From assembly GCF_003026455.1 (NCBI RefSeq), contig NZ_PYMB01000009.1:1-64000 (forward strand): 64,000 nt of DNA. The letters run 5' to 3'. The stretch is from Photobacterium rosenbergii. Its GTDB lineage: Bacteria; Pseudomonadota; Gammaproteobacteria; Enterobacterales; Vibrionaceae. The notes under the pieces were generated by a model. That model had not been told where the DNA came from. It was given only the letters and a program-made list of their open reading frames with translations, and made no database searches. Position 1 is the stretch's first letter; each line of letters begins with the position of its first letter. The translations under genes and the position numbers were made by a program. Below, piece by piece: positions 45,028-54,258 of the stretch.

Positions 45028-45591
45028 ATGGCATTATCAGATAGAGAAAAAAGCCTGATCGCAGGTATGTTGTATAACCCGGGGGCTGATGATTTGCCCC
45101 AAGACCGCCAAAAGGCCCGCAGCCTGTGCCGTAAAATCAGCAATTGTGATGACAATAAAGAGCGTAATGCGTTAGTTCAGCAATTGTTCGCCAAATCAGA
45201 CGACTCAACGACGCTCAATGGCAATTTCATGTGTGATTACGGCTATAACATCGAGGTTGGCAAAAGTTTCTACATGAATGCCAATGGGGTGATCCTCGAT
45301 TGTGGCAAAGTGATTATCGGTGATGAAGTGATGATTGGCCCTAATGTGACCTTGTGCACGGCAGGTCATCCGATAGACGCGGCTACCCGCTATACCTACG
45401 AAGAGTTTGCCAAGCCAATTACAGTTGGCAACCAAGTGTGGATTGGTGCCAATGTGCTGGTGCTGCCGGGGGTGACGATTGGTGATGGGGCCGTTGTCGG
45501 TGGTGGCAGTGTTGTGACCAAGGATGTCCCTGCCCACACGGTGGTGGTGGGTAACCCTGCCAAAGTCGTCAAAGAGAACATCAACGATTAA
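45028..45591 (+). CDS. Maltose/galactoside O-acetyltransferase family protein (Maa/LacA-like)
   Basis: A 187-residue left-handed beta-helix acetyltransferase. The N-terminal Mac domain (LIAGMLYNPGADDLPQDRQK) is followed by hexapeptide repeats. The catalytic histidine lies in TAGHPID, and the end GNPAKVVKEN is typical of Maa and LacA. It uses acetyl-CoA to acetylate a sugar hydroxyl. GGGAGAG precedes the ATG at 45028. It is a single gene converging on the serine dehydratase gene. The sugar acceptor is unknown. Confidence 0.9.
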   Translation: MALSDREKSLIAGMLYNPGADDLPQDRQKARSLCRKISNCDDNKERNALVQQLFAKSDDSTTLNGNFMCDYGYNIEVGKSFYMNANGVILDCGKVIIGDEVMIGPNVTLCTAGHPIDAATRYTYEEFAKPITVGNQVWIGANVLVLPGVTIGDGAVVGGGSVVTKDVPAHTVVVGNPAKVVKENIND

Positions 45592-45629
45592 GCGGGCGGC
45601 TAAACATCGCTTAATCCTATCGGGTAAGG

Positions 45630-45667
45630 CTCACCGCCGCGCTGCGGGGGAAATACGCGACGGTGAG
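45630..45667. repeat. Inverted repeat between converging genes
   Basis: CTCACCG (45630-45636) and CGGTGAG (45661-45667) with inner CGCG complements form a GC-rich hairpin between maa-like and sda-like genes. There is no T run, so it may be a factor-dependent or roadblock terminator. Confidence 0.5.
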
Positions 45668-45704
45668 GGTTATTGAGCAACAGCAGCCTGAAGCTGCCGG
45701 TGAC

Positions 45705-47075
45705 TTACTCGCAAGGTGGAGCGAGGTGGATCATCGCAAGGCCGCCGAGTGAGGTTTCGCGGTATTTCTTGTTCATGTCCTTACCCGTTTGGTACATGGT
45801 ATCGATGACCTTATCGAGCGAGATACGCGATTTGCTGTTGCGCTTGAGGGCCATGCGCGAGGCATTGATCGCTTTCATCGCGCCCATGGCATTGCGCTCG
45901 ATACAAGGGATCTGGACCAAGCCGCCAATAGGATCGCAGGTCATGCCTAGCGAGTGCTCCATAGCAATTTCAGCCGCCATGCAAATTTGCTCATTGCTGC
46001 CGCCACGAATGGCCGTCAGGCCTGCGGCTGCCATTGAGGATGACACGCCGATTTCACCCTGACAGCCCACCTCAGCGCCGGAAATTGACGCATTCATCTT
46101 ATACAGCATGCCAATGGCAGCAGAGACGGCAAGGAAGTCCTTGATTTGCTTTTCGTCCAATTCCCGGATGAACTTGTTGTAGTACATCAGTACCGCAGGG
46201 ATCACCCCGGCAGCCCCGTTAGTCGGTGAGGTCACCACCTGGCCACCTGCGGCGTTTTCTTCGCTCACGGCAAAAGCAAAGAGGTTGACCCAATCAAGCA
46301 CCACCATAGGATCGTTCTCGATCTCTTGGTTGGATTCGAGTTTTTTCAGTAGCGCTGGCGCACGGCGCACTACATGCAAACCACCCTCCAGTACCCCTTC
46401 GGTCTCAAAGCCTCGGGCCATGCAGTCCGACATCACTTGCCAGATCTGATTTGCCTTGGCATCCAACTCTTGCTGACTGCGAAATGCGAGTTCGTTGCGC
46501 AGGAACATGGCCCCGATACTAAACCCTTCGCGCTCTGTAATGGTGAGGATATCTTCTGCCGATTTGAACTCGAACGGTACGGCCACTTCGCTGGTGGCTT
46601 TACCGTTTTGCAGCTCGTCAGCCGTCGCAATGAACCCGCCGCCAATCGAATAGTAGGTTTCGATGAAAAGTTGGTTGCCGGCGGTGTCGAAGGCGGTAAT
46701 GGTCATACCGTTTTCATGCAACGGCAGGTTGTCGCTATGGAACAGCATGTCAGTATCGACATTGAAAGTAATGGTCTTCTTACCAGCAAGCAACAGGGTT
46801 TTGTTGGCAATACCCTCAGCCATGGCTTGGTTGGCCGCCTGGATATCGATGGCATCAGGCTTGTTGTTCATCAAGCCAAGGATTGAAGCGCGGTCGGTGT
46901 GGTGGCCTTTGCCTGTCAGCGACAATGAACCGTACAAATCCACTTGTACCCGGGCCACATCATCCAGCATACCATCCACTTTCTGGCAGAAATCAAAACC
47001 GGCCAGCATCGGGCCGTTGGTGTGGGAACTGGACGGGCCTACACCCACTTTGTAGATATCGAAAATAGATAACAT
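45705..47075 (-). CDS. L-serine ammonia-lyase (iron-sulfur type)
   Basis: A 456-residue L-serine dehydratase of the single-chain iron-sulfur type (SdaA/SdaB), turning L-serine into pyruvate and ammonia. The N-terminal beta domain begins [20 protein letters not shown], the standard signature. The catalytic domain contains [20 protein letters not shown], the cluster cysteine in [20 protein letters not shown], and [20 protein letters not shown] with two more cluster cysteines. AAGGAAAG precedes the ATG. It is second gene of an operon with a sodium:solute symporter that starts upstream, so imported serine or a related amino acid would feed it directly. Confidence 0.94.
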   Translation of the reverse strand: MLSIFDIYKVGVGPSSSHTNGPMLAGFDFCQKVDGMLDDVARVQVDLYGSLSLTGKGHHTDRASILGLMNNKPDAIDIQAANQAMAEGIANKTLLLAGKKTITFNVDTDMLFHSDNLPLHENGMTITAFDTAGNQLFIETYYSIGGGFIATADELQNGKATSEVAVPFEFKSAEDILTITEREGFSIGAMFLRNELAFRSQQELDAKANQIWQVMSDCMARGFETEGVLEGGLHVVRRAPALLKKLESNQEIENDPMVVLDWVNLFAFAVSEENAAGGQVVTSPTNGAAGVIPAVLMYYNKFIRELDEKQIKDFLAVSAAIGMLYKMNASISGAEVGCQGEIGVSSSMAAAGLTAIRGGSNEQICMAAEIAMEHSLGMTCDPIGGLVQIPCIERNAMGAMKAINASRMALKRNSKSRISLDKVIDTMYQTGKDMNKKYRETSLGGLAMIHLAPPCE

Positions 47076-47084
47076 GGTCTTTCC

Positions 47085-48644
47085 TTAAAAAATCGCTTCT
47101 GCTAATAAGTTTGGCAGAAAGAAACACGCCAATACGGTAAAAGCGGCAAAAACCAGCAGCATGTATTGGCTGGTTTTTGGCGCTGTATAGAGGCTTTTCT
47201 GTTGCTCGAAAAAGGCAAGCTGGCTTGCCGTTGTTTGTCCTTTCACCCGGCTGACAATCAGCCCGGTGGCAATGAATACGACAGTGCCGGCTGGGGCATA
47301 CCATGGCCAGGCAATCCCTGCTGACTGGCAGACCAGAATGGCTAAGATGCTGGTGATACTGGCGGCGATGATGCCTGCCTCGTTTGAGGAGCGTGAAAAG
47401 ATCCCCAGCAAGAATGAGCCAAGGCGGATACCGACAAAGATGGATGTCAGGCTGGCAATACTTTTGAGTACGCTTTCATTGGATATTGCCAGCATAGCAG
47501 GGATCACCACTAGCACCGCACAGCTCAGGCTTAGCCGGCGGGCAACCTTTTCATAATGGGCATTATCGTGGTCTGGCTTGATAAAGCGCTTGTAGATATC
47601 AAAGGTAGCCACGGTCGCCATCGAGTTGTAAGACGAATCCAGTGTCGACATCGCAGCAGCGGAGAGGGCGGCCATGATCAGCCCGACAATCAATGGGTGG
47701 GTATGGTTGAAGACAAAATCGAGAATGACATCGTTGCTGTTTTCAAACGGTTGCCCTTGGTAAAACACAAACAGCAGCACGCCCATCAAGCTGAAGAACA
47801 GGTAGATGAAAAAGGCGCCGTAACCGCACACCAACATCGACTTCTGGGCCGTTTCCACCGAACGGGTTGCCAGCGTGCGCTGGATAATCAACTGATTGGA
47901 GCCGTATACGCTCAAGTGGAGGAAGCTCACGGCGATTAGGCCTGCCATTAGCGTTGTATCATCGCCAAAGCTGGTGGATAGGTTTGCCATCGACAGCTTG
48001 GTTTCAACCGCTTGAGATAATTCTGGGAGCGCACCCAAATCTGGTAGGTTCATCACCAAAGTCGCAAATACCGCAATACATCCTGCCAGCAGGAAGCCAG
48101 ACTGCATCACATCCGTCCAAATAACTGTGGAGATACCGCCAGCATAGGTATAAAGCGCGGTAAACAAGCTGATATAGATGATCGCTTCTTCAACACTGAT
48201 AGGTAGGATCCGCACCAGTATTAGCGAGACGGCGTACAGGATAATACCGGAGGCAATACACTGAACAACGATAAAAACCAATGAGTTAATGGTTCTAGTG
48301 ATCACCCCGAAGCGGTGCTCCAGATATTCGTAGATAGATGTCAGCCCCAGCTTGTAAAAGATAGGGATGAAGAACACCACACTGAAGAAAATCACAATGG
48401 GGTAATTGAGGTGGATAGCAATAGCCTGCATGCCATCACTGTATACCCAACCTGGCATACCGACGAAAGTCATGGCACTGATATAGGTCGCCAAGATGGA
48501 AATTCCTACCGTCAGCCAGCCAAATTGCTTTCCACCGGTAGAAAAATCTCCGCGATTAGATGATCTTTTGTTCACTAAGTAACTGATAAAAATGGTAAAT
48601 GCCAGATAAACCAACACTACCAAAATGCTTGAATACGCAACCAT
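47085..48644 (-). CDS. Sodium:solute symporter of the serine dehydratase operon
   Basis: A 519-residue SSS-family transporter with about 13 helices. Typical segments are GWLTVGISILATYISAMTFV followed by GMPGWVYSDG near helix 2, LYTYAGGISTVIWTDVMQSG (helix 5), and AALSAAAMSTLDSSYNSMAT (helix 8), which holds sodium-coordinating residues. It lies nine bases upstream of the serine dehydratase gene in the same direction. That arrangement suggests uptake of serine or another compound that yields serine, but this is inference from context. Confidence 0.87.
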   Translation of the reverse strand: MVAYSSILVVLVYLAFTIFISYLVNKRSSNRGDFSTGGKQFGWLTVGISILATYISAMTFVGMPGWVYSDGMQAIAIHLNYPIVIFFSVVFFIPIFYKLGLTSIYEYLEHRFGVITRTINSLVFIVVQCIASGIILYAVSLILVRILPISVEEAIIYISLFTALYTYAGGISTVIWTDVMQSGFLLAGCIAVFATLVMNLPDLGALPELSQAVETKLSMANLSTSFGDDTTLMAGLIAVSFLHLSVYGSNQLIIQRTLATRSVETAQKSMLVCGYGAFFIYLFFSLMGVLLFVFYQGQPFENSNDVILDFVFNHTHPLIVGLIMAALSAAAMSTLDSSYNSMATVATFDIYKRFIKPDHDNAHYEKVARRLSLSCAVLVVIPAMLAISNESVLKSIASLTSIFVGIRLGSFLLGIFSRSSNEAGIIAASITSILAILVCQSAGIAWPWYAPAGTVVFIATGLIVSRVKGQTTASQLAFFEQQKSLYTAPKTSQYMLLVFAAFTVLACFFLPNLLAEAIF

Positions 48645-48802
48645 AATGGGTTTGCCTTGTTGTTTCTATGGGCGTTGCCCGATAATTATCGCTGTGAATA
48701 GTACATAAAACCGCCTCAAAATGGGAATTTCTTGGTGGATTTGCGTGATCGGGATCAATCTTGACGGCTTTTTGGTCTTTCCTGGCTGAAATGCAGACAG
48801 CA

Positions 48803-48818
48803 TGTGATCAAGATCTCA
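48803..48818. promoter_or_regulatory. Candidate CRP site in a divergent promoter region
   Basis: TGTGA-TCAAGA-TCTCA differs from the CRP consensus TGTGA-N6-TCACA at one position. It lies in the 352-base gap between the serine symporter (start 48644) and the MFS gene (start 48997). Catabolite control of either is plausible. Confidence 0.5.
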
Positions 48819-48835
48819 TGAAAATCATTTTTGGG

Positions 48836-48845
48836 TGCGCATTCA
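48836..48845. promoter_or_regulatory. Element shared with the lacI-type promoter
   Basis: TGCGCATTCA here recurs at 52837-52846 just before the LacI-family gene. Around it, TTTTG (48829-48833) and CAAAA (48848-48852) are mirror arms. It is a candidate operator for that regulator in front of the MFS-SnoaL genes. Confidence 0.4.
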
Positions 48846-48996
48846 TGCAAAATTGATTTGTGTCACGGTTTTTACCCTTTCGAACTGTGTAATATCTGCC
48901 ACCAGAAAGCGGAGGGGGCAAAACCTCCCTACACGGTTTCGGTCACCCAAGTTGTTAACACGGGTGATACAAATAAATTTAGAGGATTATTCGCTC

Positions 48997-50289
48997 ATGA
49001 CAACCAAGAAACACATGAACGAAGTTCCAATGGTGCAACGCGCAGCTGCCTACCTGGCGATTTTGGTCGGTTACGTGTTCTACTGTTACAACTTCGTAGT
49101 AATTGATTACGTCCGTCCCTACATTGTCGATGCTTATGACAGCATCACCCTTGCCCACACTGCCCAGTTCTATACATGGCAGTCACTAGGCGCTTTGATC
49201 GGTGCATTGAGCTGTGCATGGTTTGCCAGCCGCTTCGGTAAGAAAAACGTATTGATCACCATTACCGCCATCAACGGTGCTGCGACAATTCTTAACATGA
49301 CTTTTACCAGCTATGAAGGCTGGGCAGCAATGCGTTTTATCGTTGGTATCGCCCTAGGCGGTTACTTTACGGTTGCGGTCTCATTGATGATCGGCCTGTT
49401 TACCGACTCTGTACGCGGTAAATTGACGGCATTTGCGTCATCCATGTTCTCTGTGGCGGTCATGGCGATGGGTGCGTATGCAGCCTATCTATCAAGCATC
49501 AACGCAGCATGGGAAAACATGATGCTAGTAGGTGGTATCCCGCCGCTAGTGGCTGCGGTAGCAATGATTTTCATCCTGCCAAGCGACAAGAAAGTAATTG
49601 CGTTTGGTGAGGAAGTCGCAACTGACGACAGTGGTAAAGAAGTTGAAGCGAAGAAGGGTTCTTGGGGCGAGATGTTCCGCGGCCGCAACCTGCGCATCAC
49701 GCTGACGTGTCTACTACTGTCTGGCCTTAACTTCTACGGCTTCCAGTTCTTCAACGGTTTCGTAACGACGTACCTGAAAGAAGTACGTATGTTCGATGGC
49801 CAAACAATGGGCATCATCTTCTCAATCTCTGCATTCGGTAGCCTACTGGGTGCATGGGTATGGGGTGCGATTGCTGATAAGTGGGGCCGTAAGGTTAACG
49901 CATTCGGTTTCATCTTGGCCGGTATCATGGCGTCTATCTTCTTCGTAGCGCCGTCTGATGTGAGCTTCATGGGTCTTAACCTGCTGGCAATCCTTGGCCT
50001 GATTTACAACTTCGGCCTGGCTTCAAGTGCGGTATGGGGTGGTTACTTCTCTGAACTGTTCCCTGCACACCTACGCAGCTTCGGTGCAGCACTGTTCCAC
50101 GGTGGCCGTCTAATCGGTATGTGGGCGCCAATGGTACTGGTATTTATCCAAGAGCGTTCAGACCTTCAGACAGCAATGTGGGGCTCACCGATTGTTTGGG
50201 TACTGGCCGGCCTACTATGGCTATCCCTACCTGAAACGCTGAAAAAAGGCATCTTCTCTAAGAAAGAGAAAGCAGCAGCGACCGCTTAA
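48997..50289 (+). CDS. MFS transporter
   Basis: A 430-residue major facilitator with twelve helices. The loop motif WFASRFGKKNVLI, the helix-4 stretch MRFIVGIALGGYFTVAVSLM, and the second-half GAIADKWGRKVNAFGF resemble transporters of small organic acids and aromatic acids. ATG at 48997 follows AGAGGA; the open frame extends 54 codons upstream but those are not protein-like and include the leader. Codon use is strongly biased (GTA, CTA, CGT, AAC), as in the highly expressed ackA of this window. It heads a catabolic-looking cluster with a SnoaL-like protein, a porin and a LacI regulator. The substrate is unknown. Confidence 0.85.
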   Translation: MTTKKHMNEVPMVQRAAAYLAILVGYVFYCYNFVVIDYVRPYIVDAYDSITLAHTAQFYTWQSLGALIGALSCAWFASRFGKKNVLITITAINGAATILNMTFTSYEGWAAMRFIVGIALGGYFTVAVSLMIGLFTDSVRGKLTAFASSMFSVAVMAMGAYAAYLSSINAAWENMMLVGGIPPLVAAVAMIFILPSDKKVIAFGEEVATDDSGKEVEAKKGSWGEMFRGRNLRITLTCLLLSGLNFYGFQFFNGFVTTYLKEVRMFDGQTMGIIFSISAFGSLLGAWVWGAIADKWGRKVNAFGFILAGIMASIFFVAPSDVSFMGLNLLAILGLIYNFGLASSAVWGGYFSELFPAHLRSFGAALFHGGRLIGMWAPMVLVFIQERSDLQTAMWGSPIVWVLAGLLWLSLPETLKKGIFSKKEKAAATA

Positions 50290-50299
50290 TTGAATACAT

Positions 50300-50320
50300 G
50301 GGCTCAGCGCCGCTGGGCCC
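50300..50320 (+). repeat. Intercistronic hairpin
   Basis: GGGCTCAGCG and CGCTGGGCCC form a compact GC-rich stem directly after the MFS stop codon, without T run. It may protect or terminate the upstream message and thus set different levels of MFS and SnoaL mRNA. Confidence 0.5.
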
Positions 50321-50383
50321 GACACTGAATAACAGAATTCTGGCTAGCTAATTAGCCACTGAGTAAAAATAGGAATTTGCAAA

Positions 50384-51400
50384 ATGAGCAAGTATCAAGA
50401 AGCTAAGCGCATCGTACGTGAATATTTCGATGCAATGGAAAAAGCAACTCACGAGAACGTTGCTGAAGTACTAAAAGCACACACTTCTGAAGATTACCTA
50501 TGGCGCGGTGTTTACCCGTTCCGTGAGCAAGAAGGCGCACAAGCCGCTGCTGACGTATTCTGGGCTCCACTAATGAAGTCAATGACTCGCATGCAGCGTC
50601 GTCAAGACATCTTCATCGGCGGTGAGAACGAAGTCACTCCAGGTGAAACTTGGGTAATGAGCATGGGTCACTTCCTAGGCCTATTCGACGCTGAATACCT
50701 AGGCATGCGCCCAACTGGCAAGATCATGAACATCCGTTACGCAGAATTCAACTGTGTTGAAAACGGTAAAATCACTAAAACTGGCCTATTTCTAGACCTA
50801 CTAGGCATGATGGACCAAGCGGGTTGCTACCCACTACCACCATCAACGGGTAAGCACTTTGTATACCCTGGCCCACGTAACCACGACGGTCTACTATTCG
50901 AAGACGCTGCGCCGGAAGAAGGCCAGGCGACTCTAGATCTAGTTAACAAGATGGTTGCTGACCTATCTGCCCTGAACGACAGCGGCGCAATGGGTTGCCC
51001 ACCAGAAGTACTAGCGAAGAGCTGGTCTGAAGACATGCTATGGTACGGCCCATGTGGTATCGGTGCATCTTACACTATCCCTCGTTACCAGCAGCAGCAC
51101 CAGCTACCGTTCCGTAACAACCTGAAAGACAAGAAGTTCAACGGTCACGTATGTCGTTTCGCTGAAGGTAGCTTCTCTTGTTTCTTCGGCTGGCCAAACC
51201 TATCTAACACGCCAATCGGTGGTTTCCTAGGTATGCCTGGCGGTGAAATCCGTGCTGACATGCAAGTAGTTGATGTTTACTACCGTGACGGTGACAAACT
51301 GTCTGAGAACTGGGTTCTTATCGACCTACCATACTGGCTGAAGCAGCAGGGCCTGGACGTATTTGAGCGTACTCAAGCGATCCTAAACCCAGCGCTTTAA
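50384..51400 (+). CDS. Double SnoaL-like (NTF2 fold) protein
   Basis: A 338-residue soluble protein with two SnoaL/NTF2-like halves. The first (about 1-150) contains YFDAMEKATHENVAEVLKAH and TSEDYLWRGVYPF, the second (about 180-335) VLAKSWSEDMLWYGPCGIGA followed by PRYQQQHQLPFRN. The paired W-x-GP or W-R-G-V-Y-P motifs and the end WVLIDLPYWLKQQGLD suggest related active pockets. NTF2-fold relatives include polyketide cyclases, dehydratases and isomerases. The codon bias is the strongest of the cluster, suggesting high expression. It lies between a transporter and a porin gene, so a role in breaking down the transported compound is likely. The reaction is unknown. Confidence 0.72.
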   Translation: MSKYQEAKRIVREYFDAMEKATHENVAEVLKAHTSEDYLWRGVYPFREQEGAQAAADVFWAPLMKSMTRMQRRQDIFIGGENEVTPGETWVMSMGHFLGLFDAEYLGMRPTGKIMNIRYAEFNCVENGKITKTGLFLDLLGMMDQAGCYPLPPSTGKHFVYPGPRNHDGLLFEDAAPEEGQATLDLVNKMVADLSALNDSGAMGCPPEVLAKSWSEDMLWYGPCGIGASYTIPRYQQQHQLPFRNNLKDKKFNGHVCRFAEGSFSCFFGWPNLSNTPIGGFLGMPGGEIRADMQVVDVYYRDGDKLSENWVLIDLPYWLKQQGLDVFERTQAILNPAL

Positions 51401-51455
51401 TTAACCAAAGCTCCACCATTTCCTCTTGTGAAAGATAGCACGCCTGTGCGACGTC

Positions 51456-51482
51456 GGGCGTCCCTTCGGGGCGCCCTTTTTT
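51456..51482 (+). terminator. Terminator after the SnoaL-like gene
   Basis: GGGCG-T-CCC and GGG-G-CGCCC around TTC, with T6 after it. It separates the SnoaL gene from the porin gene, at least in part. Confidence 0.88.
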
Positions 51483-51564
51483 ACGACTAAAAAAACAATA
51501 TTTATCAATTTGTCGGGATGTCAGCCTGAGGGTGGCTGACGCCTGATGTTTTAAGACAAGTAGT

Positions 51565-52656
51565 ATGATGAATAAGACAAAATTATCTCTGATTGTAATG
51601 GCAGCTATGGCTTCTGGCTCTGCTGTCGCAGCCCACACATTTGTAAACGACAATGGCGACAGCCTGACTATTGATGGCCGTTTTGAAGCGCGCTACCAAG
51701 ATAACGGCGGCGACTCTGATCCGGTATGGAACAGCGGTAGTTCGCGTTTCGGCCTTAAGGGTGTTAAGCAGCTAGACAACGATTGGGAAGGTTTCGGCCA
51801 CGCAGAGTGGGGTTACAACTCCGGCTCTAACGGCAGCGAAATTTATGACCGCCTTCTATATGCAGGTGTCGAACACGAAAAATACGGTAAAATTGCTGCC
51901 GGTACCAAGCAGTGGTCGACATTCTACGATGTTGCATGGTTTACCGATATGGGCCGTACTTACGGTACTCGTGGTTCAAACGTATACAACCTTACCGATT
52001 GGGGCATCAGCAGTGGTACTGGCCGTGCGGCTAACTCGCTGACTTACCGTAACAACCTAGGTGATTTGAAATACGGTTTCACTTACCAGACGACACGTAC
52101 TGGCGTAGAGTTGACGGGTACTGGTAAAGGTGCGCCAACAGCAACTTTGAAAAACGGTATTGGTGCATCGGTACTTTACCCGCTAGCACCAGGCCTGACT
52201 GTCGGTGCGGCATACCACCAGAATGAAGTGACAGATCTGGTTGGTATTGATCCGAGCAATATGAAGGATGGTGATACTGCCCGTATTGGTTTACTTGGCC
52301 TTAACTACTCTACCGACAATTACTTCTTAGGTTTAACCTATCACGTGGCAGACAGCTGGGAAGTTGCAGGGAATAGTGAATTCTTTGATTCCCGTGGTGG
52401 CGAATTATATACCCATTACCACTTCGATAACGGCTTCCGCGCGACGTTCAACGCCAATTATATGACCGAGACAGATGGTCGTGCTGAAGGTTATGAGCGC
52501 AAGACGTTTACCCCGGGTGTGGAATACCACTTCACCAAGAATACCTTCCTTCTTTGGGCTGAATACCAGTTCGACGAGGGTAAAGATAAATGGAACGGCA
52601 GCGAGTTTGTTAACTCTGATGACAAATTCTCTGCGGGTATCCGTTACTACTTCTAA
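51565..52656 (+). CDS. Outer-membrane porin of the MFS-SnoaL cluster
   Basis: A 363-residue porin with signal peptide (cleavage near GSAVAA) and barrel signatures: SLTIDGRFEARYQDNGGDSD, WEGFGHAEWGYNSGS, YAGVEHEKYGKIAAGTKQW and the terminal YYF needed for outer-membrane insertion. It resembles OmpU/OmpC-type general porins. A second ATG directly follows the first. Codons are well adapted. Its place between a SnoaL-like enzyme and a LacI regulator suggests that it admits the cluster's substrate. Confidence 0.88.
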   Translation: MMNKTKLSLIVMAAMASGSAVAAHTFVNDNGDSLTIDGRFEARYQDNGGDSDPVWNSGSSRFGLKGVKQLDNDWEGFGHAEWGYNSGSNGSEIYDRLLYAGVEHEKYGKIAAGTKQWSTFYDVAWFTDMGRTYGTRGSNVYNLTDWGISSGTGRAANSLTYRNNLGDLKYGFTYQTTRTGVELTGTGKGAPTATLKNGIGASVLYPLAPGLTVGAAYHQNEVTDLVGIDPSNMKDGDTARIGLLGLNYSTDNYFLGLTYHVADSWEVAGNSEFFDSRGGELYTHYHFDNGFRATFNANYMTETDGRAEGYERKTFTPGVEYHFTKNTFLLWAEYQFDEGKDKWNGSEFVNSDDKFSAGIRYYF

Positions 52657-52717
52657 TTGGCTACCCACCAAGCAGAAGATATCCGCCAAGCGGAGTTGAA
52701 ATAGGAACCTACCGATC

Positions 52718-52754
52718 AAACCGCCACCAGTCCGGACGCTGGTGGCGGTTTTTT
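52718..52754 (+). terminator. Terminator of the second porin gene
   Basis: AAACCGCCACCAG and CTGGTGGCGGTTT around an eight-base loop, followed by a T run. Confidence 0.93.
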
Positions 52755-52830
52755 ATAAGTGGCTTTTTTGTAAGTGCGATCGCAGTATAGCGTGCTGGGG
52801 CATTATTGTTTTTCCTCGCGGTTTATAAAA

Positions 52831-52848
52831 TTTGCATGCGCATTCAAA
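52831..52848. promoter_or_regulatory. Palindromic LacI-type operator candidate
   Basis: TTTGCATGCGCATTCAAA is an 18-base palindrome with one mismatched pair, centred on CG as LacI/GalR operators usually are, and lies 48 bases before the LacI-family gene. Its right part recurs before the MFS gene. Confidence 0.5.
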
Positions 52849-52895
52849 GGGTTGTTTGATATAATTAGCACAGTAATTTCAAATGAATTCCCAAT

Positions 52896-53906
52896 ATGTC
52901 TGTTAAAAAACAACCAGTTACCGCGAGTGATGTAGCAAAGCTTGCTGGCGTTTCCCAATCAACTGTGTCCCGAGTATTCATTGATGGGAGTTCTGTTTCT
53001 GCGGCTGCCCGAGAAAAGGTGTTTGCCGCTGCCAAAGAGCTGAATTACCGTCCCAATGCCTTTGCCCGCAGCTTGACCACCAATGAGTCCAAGCTGATTG
53101 GATTGGTCTTCCCTGATTCGGATTACCCGATCCACATGGAAACCCTGCAGTTGCTTAGTAAAGAGCTGCAGAAGAACGGCTATTCAGCGGTGCTGATCCC
53201 TTGGGAGCTCGATGCCCAGCAACAGCACTCGATCCCGAATATTTTCCAGTACCGTGTTGACGGGGTAATGGCGGCATCAGCCCAGTTCAATACTGCGCTC
53301 TACGAAGAGTGTCGTGACTTCAATATCCCTATCGTCCAGTTTGCCCGCATTGAAGAGGGCACCAAGTGCAGCTCGGCGATCAGTGATAATTACAGTGCAG
53401 GTAAGATGGCTGCCCGGTTACTCGTTGAGCGCGGTGCCAAGCAACCGGCTTACCTGACCGGTGATATTCCGGCTTACACCAATGCTGAGCGCCTTGATGG
53501 TTTTACCGATGAACTACAGTCGCTGACGGGCCAGACCCCGTGTGATATCCAAACCAGCTATGTCTACGAGCAAGCGCTAGACGGTATTCGTGAGGTCTTG
53601 TCGAAAGAGGATCACCCTGATGCGTTTTTCTGCTCGACCGATACCTTGGCTATTGCCCTGATGGATGTGGCGCGCAGTGAATTTGGTTTGTCGATCCCGG
53701 AAGATATTCAAGTAATTGGTTTTGATGATATTCCTCAGGCTAACTGGTTGGGTTATCAATTGTCGACCTTCAAGCAGGATTTCAACCGCCTGGCCAAAGA
53801 AGCCGTTAAGTTATTGCTTAACCAAGTCCAGTCCGAAGACCGCGCCTTGGTTAAACTGATGATCCCGGTAGAGTTGGTAGACCGAGGCACGCTGAAAAAA
53901 GCTTAG
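52896..53906 (+). CDS. LacI family transcriptional regulator
   Basis: A 336-residue repressor. The N-terminal helix-turn-helix and hinge are canonical (TASDVAKLAGVSQSTVSRVF, then ELNYRPNAFARSLTTNES). The periplasmic-binding-like effector domain spans about 65-330 and contains PDAFFCSTDTLAIALMDVAR and the standard VIGFDDIPQANW. It follows the porin gene in the same direction but after a terminator, with its own promoter and palindrome. It is the probable regulator of the MFS-SnoaL-porin genes; the effector is presumably the substrate or an intermediate. Confidence 0.9.
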   Translation: MSVKKQPVTASDVAKLAGVSQSTVSRVFIDGSSVSAAAREKVFAAAKELNYRPNAFARSLTTNESKLIGLVFPDSDYPIHMETLQLLSKELQKNGYSAVLIPWELDAQQQHSIPNIFQYRVDGVMAASAQFNTALYEECRDFNIPIVQFARIEEGTKCSSAISDNYSAGKMAARLLVERGAKQPAYLTGDIPAYTNAERLDGFTDELQSLTGQTPCDIQTSYVYEQALDGIREVLSKEDHPDAFFCSTDTLAIALMDVARSEFGLSIPEDIQVIGFDDIPQANWLGYQLSTFKQDFNRLAKEAVKLLLNQVQSEDRALVKLMIPVELVDRGTLKKA

Positions 53907-53946
53907 TATCTGTGTCGGTGAACAGCAGTGGCTTTGGAGAGAAAAA

Positions 53947-54192
53947 AGCCAATTGCGATTGCAATTGGCTGAACTAAAGTACGCATATATATCAATCAAC
54001 ACCCGGTGTTGATTTGCCGCCAAAATGACCAATCGCAGTAATGACTGGAACAGGAGAGAGATTGACTGCGATTGGCTAAAGTACAGCAAACAAATAGGCT
54101 TGCTAATGTTCTCATTGGCTAGGTGACCTTCGAGTCAAGGTCACCCACATCTTAGGCCAGGCCGTTTTTTATAAATGCACTGACAGTGCATT
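53947..54192. repeat. Tract of five perfect hairpins, possible structured RNA
   Basis: Five inverted repeats lie one after the other in non-coding DNA: AGCCAATTGC/GCAATTGGCT (53947-53970), AATCAACAC/GTGTTGATT (53994-54014), CCAATCGCAGT/ACTGCGATTGG (54029-54075), GGTGACCTT/AAGGTCACC (54122-54145) and AATGCACTG/CAGTGCATT-type (54174-54192). The first and third end alike (ATTGGCT then AAAGTAC nearby). The first has a T6 run on the minus strand and could end the yibI-yibH transcript. The rest are unexplained. Confidence 0.55.
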
Positions 54193-54258
54193 CCTTATCT
54201 TGTACTGCAATCACCTGATAATCAGTATCTTGCACTTGTTTGGTGAAGCCTTTCCAGA

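Noticed and set aside
48803..48812. TGTGATCAAG as a possible further iteron
   Set aside because: It lacks the ATGATCA core and fits a CRP site better.
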